From assembly GCA_017529865.1 (NCBI GenBank), contig JAFXNA010000050.1:1-64000 (forward strand): a DNA stretch of 64,000 bases, given 5' to 3'. A model generated the notes under the pieces. That model saw only the letters and a list, made by a program, of their open reading frames with translations. It searched no databases and was not told where the DNA came from. The position numbers and the translations under genes were made by a program. The DNA is from Bacteroidaceae bacterium. Its GTDB lineage: Bacteria; Bacteroidota; Bacteroidia; Bacteroidales; Bacteroidaceae. Each line of letters opens with the position of its first letter. Positions within the stretch are counted from its first letter, which is position 1. This document shows, one piece after another, positions 18,967 through 27,825 of this stretch.

Positions 18967-21546
18967 TTACTTCACGAAGACTTTACGTCCGTTGATGATG
19001 TTGATACCCTTGCGTGGCGCTGAGAGGCGCTGACCTTGCAGGTTGTATATGCTTCCCTCGTCTTGGGAGAGGGTAGTGGTGAGGTCGTGGATGGCGGTAT
19101 CTTCGCCTTTCAGCAGGATGAAATCTTCGTCGGAATCTATCGTCGCGTAGATGCTGAACGGCGGCAGGGTAGTGGATTCGGTAACGCGGACGAATCCAAA
19201 TCTGTCATCATCGAAGACATAGTCGCCTGGATAAACTGGCATTGCAGTGTAGGTGTAGCGTACGATGGCGTCTGCTGGACTATTCTCTGGCTTCACTTCA
19301 CCGCTACCGCTTACTACAATGTCGTTTTCTGAGCGGGTTGGTGCCAAGTGCTCATTATCAAGCCATAGTACAACTGGCTTGTTCGCAGGAATGGAGCGCA
19401 TCTCTGTAATCGTCAGGTCATCATTGATGACGAAGGCACGGAAGCAGTCTGGAGTCGGTGCCGAGAACGGGATGGCGAATGTCAATGATGCCCATATCGG
19501 AGCAACGCCCATTGCGAAGCTTGCTTCCTCGGCCATGAAGGCTTTCGCTGGTCGGAAGTCACCGCCCGTGTCGTAGAGACGGAGGCTCTTGCATTGGTCA
19601 CCTGTGATGATGTTCGGTCCATTGACGGTCTGCGTGTCGCTGATGTATGCCACGCGGTTCTTGCCGTTGAGCCAAGGCAGTTCGGTGGGCAGGTCGGTTA
19701 CGGCAGTGAGGTCGATGCTGGTGCACGACGGGTCGTTGGTGTAGTCCATCACATAACTGTCGTCGGCCACGTATGCACCGCTGAGTGTGGCGGCGTACTG
19801 GCCTTCGTTGGCAAAGTAGACATCGCCGAATGTGATGCTGAGCTTCGAGTTGTAGTTGTTGTTGGTCATCGAGAGGATGCCGATGCAGCCGTCGGTGAGT
19901 GTCTTTGGCGAGATGTCGAACACGAGGCTGAAGTTCTCACGGGCGCCGAGGCTCAGTTCACCGTAATCGTGCTTCGAAAGGTTGCCTGCGCTGTTCACGT
20001 AGTAGAGCGTGGTCTGCGACGATGTGTAGTTGGATGCCGAGGTCACCTTCTTGATGTTCATGACCAGTCGGGAGTAGCGGTTGTCGAGTGCGAGATAGCC
20101 GAGCACAATGTTGGTGCGTGTCGAGATGAGCGGGTTCTCGTGGTCGAAGGTCTTCGTCTTGCCGCTCAGTTTGTAGTTCGTGCCGAAGGTACTGCGCGAC
20201 GGGGTCATATCGTCGATGCGGTCGAAGCGCTTCGTCGTACCCTTCATGTTCGATGCCATGCGCTCGCGGCTCTTCGTGAACCACAGTGTGACGACGCTTT
20301 GTGCTGCCACTTCGGCTTCGGGACGGCAAGTTTCGCCCTCGGTCTGGATGTTGGTCAGGGTGAAACTCTTCGACTGAGTAGTGGTATATTGCTTGCCGCC
20401 CTCGGTGTAGAATGGTAGGTCGACGGTCAGCCGATAGGTCACGTCGGAGTTGTTGGCGAGTACCGCTACGATTGTGTCACCAGTCGTTGACATGTAATAT
20501 GTTCCCTCCATGCCTCCATCGGTGAAGGTTCCCTCGATGCGTGTCATGCCTGTGACGAACCGTGCAAAGTGAGCCATGATGTAGCCTCGCTTCGTGATGA
20601 CGCCGCTCCCTCCGGCACCCGTAGTGCCGTCGCCCATCATGGCGTAATAGCGTTTGGAGGCATAGTGAATCCATGCGTTGAAGTCGCCCAGCATACAGGT
20701 GTTGATGGCGCGGTAGAAGTCGAAGAAGTCCTTCGAGAAGTCGTAGTTGCGCTTGTCTGCATCGCTCTTGCCTTCGTTCCAGTTGATGAGGTATTCGGTC
20801 ATCCACACCTCCTTGCCCTTCTTGCCGAGGTTCTTGTAGGCCGACCCTATGCCACCGTACTGGTGACCGCCATAGATGTCGAAGCAGTCGATGGTATTCG
20901 TAGCACTGAGGGCATTGACATACGAGTCGCTGCAGCCGATGCTCTCGGGCGCAATAATCTTACAACTGATTTGACGTCCGTAGGTCCTGACGAACTCTGC
21001 CATCTCGCTTGTCGACCACAGACAGCCCGCATAGTCGCAAGGCCAGTCGGGTTCGTTCTGGATGGAGATGGCGTCCAGCTCCACGCCGTTCTGACGCAGA
21101 TACTTCACATAGTCATCGAGGTACTTCGCATAGTCCGCCCAGTTCTCCTTCTTCAGTCGTCCCTCTTCTCCCTCACTGTTCCTTGCGTTGCTCGAGTTGT
21201 TCGTTTTCCACTCTGCCGGCTGTCCCCATGGCGATGCGAAGACGATGAGTCCCAGTTGCTTCGCCAGCTTGGCGGTATTGAGCGACTGACTCCATGCGTT
21301 ACGGCCGACGGGGAGATACATTCGCATGATGTTACACCCGATGGTGCTGTTCTTGCCCCACACCTTGCGGATTTCCGTCTCCGACATGTGGTTGTACGTA
21401 AACTGTGGCGAGCAGACGAATCCGCCGAAGCCAGTGATGTGCTGATGTGTTTTCGAGGCGTCGATGCGAAGCGTTGCCTTGGTCTGTGCTGCCAGTGATG
21501 AGCTGACGAGCAACATTGCCAGTGTAAATAGTTGTACCGTTTTCAT
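18967..21546 (-). CDS. Secreted GH30 glycoside hydrolase
   Basis: An 859-residue protein with a signal peptide (ending SLAAQ). The GH30 catalytic domain covers about residues 25-420: FGG near the start, acid/base candidate E165 in SIQNEPDW and nucleophile candidate E251 in WMTEY. The ~420 remaining residues are beta-rich accessory domains. The protein ends with the Prevotella-style tail IYNLQGQRL...GINIINGRKVFVK, which resembles a short C-terminal sorting tail. GH30 members include glucuronoxylanases, beta-xylosidases and beta-glucosidases; with uxaC and an esterase-like gene nearby a glucuronoxylan target is plausible but not shown. Confidence 0.85.
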   Translation of the reverse strand: MKTVQLFTLAMLLVSSSLAAQTKATLRIDASKTHQHITGFGGFVCSPQFTYNHMSETEIRKVWGKNSTIGCNIMRMYLPVGRNAWSQSLNTAKLAKQLGLIVFASPWGQPAEWKTNNSSNARNSEGEEGRLKKENWADYAKYLDDYVKYLRQNGVELDAISIQNEPDWPCDYAGCLWSTSEMAEFVRTYGRQISCKIIAPESIGCSDSYVNALSATNTIDCFDIYGGHQYGGIGSAYKNLGKKGKEVWMTEYLINWNEGKSDADKRNYDFSKDFFDFYRAINTCMLGDFNAWIHYASKRYYAMMGDGTTGAGGSGVITKRGYIMAHFARFVTGMTRIEGTFTDGGMEGTYYMSTTGDTIVAVLANNSDVTYRLTVDLPFYTEGGKQYTTTQSKSFTLTNIQTEGETCRPEAEVAAQSVVTLWFTKSRERMASNMKGTTKRFDRIDDMTPSRSTFGTNYKLSGKTKTFDHENPLISTRTNIVLGYLALDNRYSRLVMNIKKVTSASNYTSSQTTLYYVNSAGNLSKHDYGELSLGARENFSLVFDISPKTLTDGCIGILSMTNNNYNSKLSITFGDVYFANEGQYAATLSGAYVADDSYVMDYTNDPSCTSIDLTAVTDLPTELPWLNGKNRVAYISDTQTVNGPNIITGDQCKSLRLYDTGGDFRPAKAFMAEEASFAMGVAPIWASLTFAIPFSAPTPDCFRAFVINDDLTITEMRSIPANKPVVLWLDNEHLAPTRSENDIVVSGSGEVKPENSPADAIVRYTYTAMPVYPGDYVFDDDRFGFVRVTESTTLPPFSIYATIDSDEDFILLKGEDTAIHDLTTTLSQDEGSIYNLQGQRLSAPRKGINIINGRKVFVK

Positions 21547-21580
21547 TGCTTGTTATAAGATTTGATTTGTATTCCACCTG

Positions 21581-21588
21581 CAAAGGTA
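21581..21588 (-). promoter_or_regulatory. -7 promoter box of GH30
   Basis: On the minus strand TACCTTTG, 35 bp before the GH30 ATG. No exact TTTG is found 20 bp upstream (CTTG instead). Confidence 0.5.
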
Positions 21589-21718
21589 GTAAATAAATCA
21601 TAATCCATCAAGCATAATTCCTAATTATTAGTGAATTGGCATTAAAAAACGTTGCTTCGTCACATTCTTTGTCATGTATTTCATAAAGGTTTTGCGCTCA
21701 AACGTGTCTCCCCTCAAA

Positions 21719-21834
21719 AACGACACCTCGTCTCGTTTCCGAACGAGACGAGGCATCGCTTCCGAACGAGACGAGGTCGGGCTTGGCAAACGAGACGAGG
21801 CATCGTTTTGAAACGAGACGAGGTCTCGTTTTTT
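21719..21834. repeat. Array of five 23-24 bp units with AACGA-GACGAGG core
   Basis: Units start at 21719, 21742, 21765, 21789 and 21812. The last four share AACGAGACGAGG exactly; the first carries the core inverted (CCTCGTCTCGTT at 21726-21737), giving a 12-bp perfect hairpin with 21742-21753. The final unit (AAACGAGA/TCTCGTTT around CGAGG, then T-run) looks like a terminator on the plus strand. The rest of the 355-bp intergenic region 21547-21901 holds only the GH30 promoter. Confidence 0.9.
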
Positions 21835-21901
21835 TGCCACCCCTCGTAGGGTACTGGAAAGGGGGCTCAATTCCCCTGATTTTACGCACTTGGTCTGCCG
21901 A

Positions 21902-23680
21902 CTATTTCTTCTTGTACCAGAAGAAGTACTGGTTCTGTTCCTTCTTCTGCTGCGGCGTACGGGCCGAGTATACGGGTTCGAGGGTATAGGGATGGAAACC
22001 CGTGTACCACGTCTCGGTGCTGACGGTCATCGGCGTGGGGGTGAAGTCCTGCACCTGTTCGAGTTTGTAGCCCATGCGGCGCGTGATTTCGGCTAACTGC
22101 GCCATGTCCTTGTTCGTGCAGCCAGGGTGACTGCTGATGAAGTAGGGGATGAGTTGCTGGTTGAGATGAGCCGAACGGTTCACCTGGTCGAACAGGGCCT
22201 TGAAGTCGTAAAACAGCTGGAACGAGGGTTTGCGCATGAGTTTCAGCACGGCATCGCTCGTATGTTCGGGCGCCACCTTCAACCGGCCGCTCACATGGTG
22301 TTCAATCAATTCGCGTGCATAGCGGCGGTTCACCTTATTTATATTTATATCGCCTGTGTCGTGGAGAATGAGGTCGTAGCGCACGCCGCTACCGATGAAG
22401 CTCTTCTTCACACCGCGGAGTGCATCGACGGCATGATAGATGTCGAGCAGGGCACTGTGGTCGGTGTTGAGGTTGGGACATACGCGCGGATGGATGCACG
22501 ATGGTTTCTTGCACTGTTCGCACACCTTCAGGTTCTTGCCGTGCATACCGTACATATTGGCGCTCGGTCCGCCGAGGTCGCTAATATATCCCTTGAAGTC
22601 GGGCATGGCGATAATTTGCTGCACCTCGCGCAAGATGCTCTCCTTGCTTCGCGAGGCAATGAACTTCCCCTGATGGGCGGAGATGGTGCAGAATGCGCAG
22701 CCACCGAAACAGCCGCGATGCATCGTGACCGAGAACTTAATCATGTCGTATGCCGGGATGCGTTTGCCGCGATACTTGGGGTGGGGCAGACGTGTGTAAG
22801 GCAGGTCGAACGAGGCATCAATTTCTTCGGTCGTCATCGGTGGGTAAGGCGGATTGACCACCGCATACATGCCATCGACTTCCTGCAGCAATCGTTGCGC
22901 GTGTACCTTGTTCGACTCCTCCTCGATGTGTCGGAAGTTCTCTGCCTGCTTGCGCTTGTCTTTCAAACATGCTTCGTGACTATGCAGCACGATGTCCTTG
23001 TCGGTTATACGGACCTCGCCCTTCTCCATGAGCATCACCGTTTGTGGTTGGGGGTGCCGCATCAGGAGGTTACGGAACATCTTGCTGTCGAAGCACTCGT
23101 TCTCGTTGAGCAGCCATATCAGGCTCTGCATCGGGCGTTCGCCCATACCGTAGATGAGCAGGTCGGCACCGCTGTCGACGAGGATGCATTTCCTCAACGT
23201 ATCCTGCCAGTAGTCGTAGTGGGTGAGGCGGCGCAACGATGCCTCGATGCCGCCAATCACGACGGGCACATCGGGGTAGAGTCGCTTCAGAATCTGCGTA
23301 TAGACAATCGTGGGGTATTCGGGACGCTTATCGTGCCGTCCGTCGGGACTGTATGCATCCTCCGAACGCAGACGTCGGGCAGCCGTGTACTTGTTCACCA
23401 TCGAATCCATACATCCGGGTGCAATGGCGAAGAAGAGGCGGGGACGTCCCAGTTTCGTGAAGTCACGAAAGTCGCCGTGCCAGTCGGGTTGGGGAACAAT
23501 CGCAATCCGCAGTCCCTCTGCCTCGATGACACGACCGATGACCGCCGCAGCAAACGAAGGGTGGTCCACATAGGCATCGCCCGAGAACAGGATGACATCC
23601 AGTTCGTCCCATCCTCGTTGCTCCACCTCCTTCTTCGTTGTCGGCAGGAACTCTTGAACTCTTATCTCTTCACTCTTCAC
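21902..23680 (-). CDS. YgiQ family radical SAM protein
   Basis: A 592-residue UPF0313 protein. N-terminal FLPTTKKEVEQRGWDELDVILF and GDAYVDHPSFAAAVIGR are family hallmarks; the radical SAM cluster motif is CFGGCAFC in MHRGCFGGCAFCTISAHQG. Function of the family is not settled. The first nine codons are formed by GTGAAGAGTGAAGAG-type sequence, the same short repeat seen in front of other genes. It follows the amidase-like gene on the same strand. Confidence 0.9.
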   Translation of the reverse strand: MKSEEIRVQEFLPTTKKEVEQRGWDELDVILFSGDAYVDHPSFAAAVIGRVIEAEGLRIAIVPQPDWHGDFRDFTKLGRPRLFFAIAPGCMDSMVNKYTAARRLRSEDAYSPDGRHDKRPEYPTIVYTQILKRLYPDVPVVIGGIEASLRRLTHYDYWQDTLRKCILVDSGADLLIYGMGERPMQSLIWLLNENECFDSKMFRNLLMRHPQPQTVMLMEKGEVRITDKDIVLHSHEACLKDKRKQAENFRHIEEESNKVHAQRLLQEVDGMYAVVNPPYPPMTTEEIDASFDLPYTRLPHPKYRGKRIPAYDMIKFSVTMHRGCFGGCAFCTISAHQGKFIASRSKESILREVQQIIAMPDFKGYISDLGGPSANMYGMHGKNLKVCEQCKKPSCIHPRVCPNLNTDHSALLDIYHAVDALRGVKKSFIGSGVRYDLILHDTGDININKVNRRYARELIEHHVSGRLKVAPEHTSDAVLKLMRKPSFQLFYDFKALFDQVNRSAHLNQQLIPYFISSHPGCTNKDMAQLAEITRRMGYKLEQVQDFTPTPMTVSTETWYTGFHPYTLEPVYSARTPQQKKEQNQYFFWYKKK

Positions 23681-23699
23681 GCTTAAATTCTTTATTTCA

Positions 23700-23739
23700 T
23701 AGCTCCCTCCCTTTGAGGGGAGGGCGGGGGGAGAGGCTT
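23700..23739. repeat. GC-rich REP-like palindrome (copy 1)
   Basis: CTCCCTCCCTTTGAGGGGAG forms a near-perfect stem-loop, followed by GGCGGGGGGAGAGG. It lies between the YgiQ start and the stop of the amidase-like gene. Related CCCCTCTCT...CTCCCCC-GGGGGAGG sequences occur at 32571 and 55469. Confidence 0.7.
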
Positions 23740-23740
23740 A

Positions 23741-26584
23741 TTACCTGCATAAGAAGTTCGTGATTGCCCTCATCAGGCCGTTGCGTGCGTCGGCTTCGCG
23801 GATGCTCTCGATGGGGAATCCTACAACGACCGTCTTATAGTCCGTTCCGTCGTAGGCAACGGCTGCCGGCATATAGTTGCTGTATTGCAGCATTGCGAAC
23901 GCTCCCTCGCTGGGTTGCAGCGACAGGACGCGTGGAACGGCGTAGCTCTTATCGTTCATCTCACGCCAGATGCTGAAGTCGAGATTGCTTCCGTTCACAC
24001 CAGTAATCTCCTTGTCCGTTACGACGGAGGCCGAAGCATGAAGCGGGAGGAGCGACGTGAGGTTTGCACCGCTGACCAGCAGACGTCCTCCCTGGTCGGT
24101 ATAGCGCTTCAGCAGTTTGTCGGTCTCGGTCTTGAAATCCTTCTGCACACCGTAGATGACATCAATCATCGCATATTCTTTCGGAACGATCACGTTGGAG
24201 TGTAATGCCTCCTCGCTGCAGCTGCAGAACGAATGGTTGCCGAGCTGACTGATGCCCCGTCCGTGCAGCGCTATATAGTCGAACGTGTTGCCCATCATGA
24301 TGGTTCCTTCTAGTTCGGCACCGCTATAGCCCGTTCCAGTAGGCAGTTCGCTGCCCATATTCTTCTTGTCGAACGTAATCTGACGACCGCAGTATCCGGC
24401 GAACTTCCCGTAAGGCACACCTGGGTCGGCATCGAGGTCGAATCCTTGCTCCGTCTCGGTCGAAATCCTCGCAGGGCCTTCGAGGCGGGTGAACGCATTG
24501 ACCAGCAGGATGGTTCCCGTGTTCTGCGGAGCCGCGTAGGCCGAGAGCACTTCTGAAGGGAAACTTATTCCTCCGTCGTTCATGGCTACGACTCGGAACG
24601 AGTAGAGCTTTCCTTTCTCCAACGGTGCCAGATACGATGTCCCGTTGACCACCGTTCCGTTGTCGAAGTCACCCTCGTCGATACGTGTGTAGACGATATA
24701 TTTCGTCGGAGCGGCAGTCGGTTCCGACGGGTCGTGTGTCGGTTCCCATGTCAGGTTCGCCCATTTGTCCTGATCATTCAGGGTGATGGCGAAGTTGTGG
24801 ACGGGTAGGGGCTGGATGACATAGTTGCGCTGATGCATCGTGGCGATATACTTCACGATAGACTTGTACACCGATCGGCAGAAGTCGAACTTGAAACGCG
24901 GATCGTAGCCGTAGCAGAGGTCGTCGAAGCTCTGGTGCGACAGCATCTCGAGGATGATGGACGGCACCTGAGGCTCGCGTGACTCGCAGTAGTTACGGTT
25001 CCACACCTGTCGGACGCGCCAGTTCCAGTTCTTCATGTCGTTCGTCAGGTTATACTGAATAGTGCTCGCCAGGTCGTAGCTGGCCAGACGACTGATGCCT
25101 GCATCGGTCTGAGCGTTGTAGTAAGTGGGAAGTGCCGTACAGATGGCCAGCGTGCCCGTCAGTTCGCCTGTGCGAGAGAAGCCGGCATCAGTATGGCAGG
25201 CCATTGATAGCTCGAACGGCACCTGTCGGCCTTTGCGGTTGGGAACGTAGGGCGACCCACCGGCAAGGGTGTTGACCGTCTCGCATCGAGACCACATATC
25301 GTTGTTGTAGTCGTTATCGCTGTTGAAGTGGTTATACACCGAGTCGGGCATGCCTGTCCACTGGGCATAGTAGAGCGCAGCCTCTGCCCATCGGGGTTTG
25401 CCGCTTGTGGTAAAGCCTGCATACGAGTTGTCAGTGTTGGCTGCACCACGAGCGACGTTGCCGATACCGCTTCCCAGTCGTACGGCATCAGCCGTCACGA
25501 CTCCTTCACGGTCGCTGTGGTTGGTGAGTTGGATGCAGTTCGCTGCGTTCTTTCCTTTTGCGAAATCGAACGTACCGAGATACACCCAAGTGCTGCCACC
25601 CATCTGCTGGTTCACCTTGAAGTCCGTTCGCACTCCTCGGTGCACCACCGTATAGGTCGCGTCGTCAACACTTTTGGGCATCGTCTGATACGACACATAG
25701 ACTGCATATCGTCCGTCTTCAGGGATATCGGGCGTCCAGGTAATGACCTCATGTGGATGGTTCGACCGTGTGGCAAATGCATATTTAGCGGTTCCGTCGC
25801 TGAACGGGTGGTCGCCCATGTAGTACGCTTCTTTCAGGTGGGCAAATCCTGCAGAGTCACAGGTGTGCCAATGTCCTTCCTCCCGATAGGTACCGTGCTT
25901 GTCGGGCGCATCGTTGTCGACCACCACCTCGTTGTTCTGCCAGTCGCGGTCGCGGGGCGAATACACCACAGCGCCTGCATTCTCCAGCATCGGAATGATA
26001 TACGGCAGGACGAAGGTCTGCGAGAACAGGTCCTCGGTCGTACAGAACAGGTGCGGACGTTGCCAAGTCCATGCTTTCAGGTCCTGCTTCCAATACGTGC
26101 CGTGACTCTGTGCTATGGAGATATGGTGGCCCTCCAGTCCCTTGCTGGCGGTGAGGGGCGAACTGGCGTTCTTCACCCACGGCTGTCCGTGATAGGTGTT
26201 CTGCCACAATCGTTCCTCGTCCTTCGGTCCTTTGCGGATGGTGTTCGGAATGAGTTGATTGATAGGGTGCCCGTCGGTAAAGACGGTGATAGGGTAGGCC
26301 TTGAGCGAATCGGGCACGAACGAGCGAACGCTGTCGTAGATACATTCCACGACCTCATCGGTGAAGTACTGCTCCTTGAATCCTCCGTTCGCATAGATGC
26401 GGATATTGCCGTTCAGGGTATCGACAATCAGGCTGTCGAGTGTGCTCTTCATCAGTTTCTGCTCGGTGCGTGTATAGTTGTCAAGATAGCTGACCAGTCG
26501 GCTCTTCATCGTTTGTGCGTTCACGATGACGGTCAGCATCAGCAGGCTGACGATGAGGTATAGTCGTTTCATGATGTGTGTCAT
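23741..26584 (-). CDS. Secreted amidase_3-like protein with golvesin-like and FN3 domains
   Basis: A 947-residue protein (start at 26584, or MKRLYL at 26572) with a signal peptide ending VNAQ. Residues ~140-240 show amidase_3-type features: ISIAQSHG, then E in CTTEDLFSQTF before MLENAGAVVYSPRDRD. A golvesin/xanthan-lyase-like beta domain (~260-375) is inserted, after which MACHTDAG and VPSIILEML supply the later His and Glu expected for a zinc amidase. An FN3-like domain (~605-690) and a C-terminal domain follow. Relatives are often called xanthan lyase or golvesin-domain proteins. It overlaps DUF5103 by 4 bp, implying co-translation. Peptidoglycan amidase activity is inferred. Confidence 0.6.
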   Translation of the reverse strand: MTHIMKRLYLIVSLLMLTVIVNAQTMKSRLVSYLDNYTRTEQKLMKSTLDSLIVDTLNGNIRIYANGGFKEQYFTDEVVECIYDSVRSFVPDSLKAYPITVFTDGHPINQLIPNTIRKGPKDEERLWQNTYHGQPWVKNASSPLTASKGLEGHHISIAQSHGTYWKQDLKAWTWQRPHLFCTTEDLFSQTFVLPYIIPMLENAGAVVYSPRDRDWQNNEVVVDNDAPDKHGTYREEGHWHTCDSAGFAHLKEAYYMGDHPFSDGTAKYAFATRSNHPHEVITWTPDIPEDGRYAVYVSYQTMPKSVDDATYTVVHRGVRTDFKVNQQMGGSTWVYLGTFDFAKGKNAANCIQLTNHSDREGVVTADAVRLGSGIGNVARGAANTDNSYAGFTTSGKPRWAEAALYYAQWTGMPDSVYNHFNSDNDYNNDMWSRCETVNTLAGGSPYVPNRKGRQVPFELSMACHTDAGFSRTGELTGTLAICTALPTYYNAQTDAGISRLASYDLASTIQYNLTNDMKNWNWRVRQVWNRNYCESREPQVPSIILEMLSHQSFDDLCYGYDPRFKFDFCRSVYKSIVKYIATMHQRNYVIQPLPVHNFAITLNDQDKWANLTWEPTHDPSEPTAAPTKYIVYTRIDEGDFDNGTVVNGTSYLAPLEKGKLYSFRVVAMNDGGISFPSEVLSAYAAPQNTGTILLVNAFTRLEGPARISTETEQGFDLDADPGVPYGKFAGYCGRQITFDKKNMGSELPTGTGYSGAELEGTIMMGNTFDYIALHGRGISQLGNHSFCSCSEEALHSNVIVPKEYAMIDVIYGVQKDFKTETDKLLKRYTDQGGRLLVSGANLTSLLPLHASASVVTDKEITGVNGSNLDFSIWREMNDKSYAVPRVLSLQPSEGAFAMLQYSNYMPAAVAYDGTDYKTVVVGFPIESIREADARNGLMRAITNFLCR

Positions 26585-27825
26585 TCCTTGTAATTAACTG
26601 TTTTAAATCCCACCAACTTGTCATACCGGCCTCCGAACGGACGATGGTACACATACACACAGTACTCGTTCTCCGTCTCATGGAAATTACCCTCGGTCGG
26701 TCCTGTCTGTCCCACAGCTTCCCCTGTACGGACAAACAGATACTGATAGTTATACGACCCCTGCTTCAGCGGAATGGAGATTTCGTACTGATGTTCTATC
26801 AGGTTATACTCCATGCGGTTCTCGTCCCACATCATGTTGTCCGTCAGGTCGCCGAAGAGGTAGAGGTCACCGTCAGCCAGCTGTGGCGTTTTCAGGGTAA
26901 AGTGAGTGATGAAGTAGTCGCTCTCCGTATCGTTATTGGTGTTGTTGCTGTTGCGGATGAGGAACCGTCCGTTCTGGTCCTGATCATACTTGTAGTTCTT
27001 CACGGGCAGGTCTTCGAAGATGTAGGCATGATAGTACGGCTCTTCGTACTTCATGCGGTCAACACGCATCGTCGGAACATACTCGCTCAAGATTTCAAAT
27101 CGGCGGTATTCGTTGCCTGCCGGGAATATCAGACTTCGGTTGTGGGTGTACACCAGTTGGTTCGGACGCAGGTACGACGGTTTCAGGTTCATCACCCGAT
27201 TGTCCCATCTGCGGTTCTGGGTCACTACCGGAATCAGTTCCATTTCTGGATTCGAGGTCGTCAGTGTCTGGTAGTTGATGTTCAGGTCCACCTGCTGATG
27301 ATTCTGGTACGAGTCGATATCTGTATTGGCACTCACCTTGATGTCGATGCCCACCTTCGGTTCCAGCAGACTGAAACACACGGTCGCAACAGGGTTCTCA
27401 TCATCTACATCGTCAAAGATGTCAACCTTGTAGTTACCGCTCAAGAGCAATCGGTGGGTGGCGTTCGGCAGACGGAACTTATAGTGGTTGTACAGCATCT
27501 CGGTATTCACCGACGGTTCGTACGACTCAATCACCGTACTGCCGTTGATGCCCGTCATGTAATCGCCCTCATACAGCCCTGACGACTCCCAGTTCGCGTT
27601 ACAGTGCGTGATGCGGTATGTGTAGCGCATATAGTCACGCTGCAGGTCATCGAACGAGATGTCCACATACCCGCTACCCAGTAGCATGACAGGCTGTTCA
27701 CCCCATTTCCCGTTCACCTGTGCCTGAATCGTCCGGATGTTGTCGACAAACGACACATTGACCTGTGCGCAGACACTCATCGTGCTGCACACAAGTCCCA
27801 TGATGATGCTATAAAACCGATTCAT
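26581..27825 (-). CDS. DUF5103 / type IX secretion plug-like protein
   Basis: A 414-residue secreted protein (signal peptide ending SVCAQ) of the DUF5103 family, which includes the plug protein associated with the type IX translocon. The conserved block YTYRITHCNANWESSGL, the G-rich DGDLYLFGDLTD segment and the C-terminal GSYNYQYLF region are intact. Its stop overlaps the downstream gene and its start abuts the uxaC stop, so all three are one transcript. DUF5103 is also found in genomes without that secretion system. Confidence 0.8.
   Translation of the reverse strand: MNRFYSIIMGLVCSTMSVCAQVNVSFVDNIRTIQAQVNGKWGEQPVMLLGSGYVDISFDDLQRDYMRYTYRITHCNANWESSGLYEGDYMTGINGSTVIESYEPSVNTEMLYNHYKFRLPNATHRLLLSGNYKVDIFDDVDDENPVATVCFSLLEPKVGIDIKVSANTDIDSYQNHQQVDLNINYQTLTTSNPEMELIPVVTQNRRWDNRVMNLKPSYLRPNQLVYTHNRSLIFPAGNEYRRFEILSEYVPTMRVDRMKYEEPYYHAYIFEDLPVKNYKYDQDQNGRFLIRNSNNTNNDTESDYFITHFTLKTPQLADGDLYLFGDLTDNMMWDENRMEYNLIEHQYEISIPLKQGSYNYQYLFVRTGEAVGQTGPTEGNFHETENEYCVYVYHRPFGGRYDKLVGFKTVNYKE

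Noticed and set aside
21719..21834. Small open frames translating the GACGAGG repeats
   Set aside because: Frames exist on both strands only because the repeat has few stop codons; no start context or family match.
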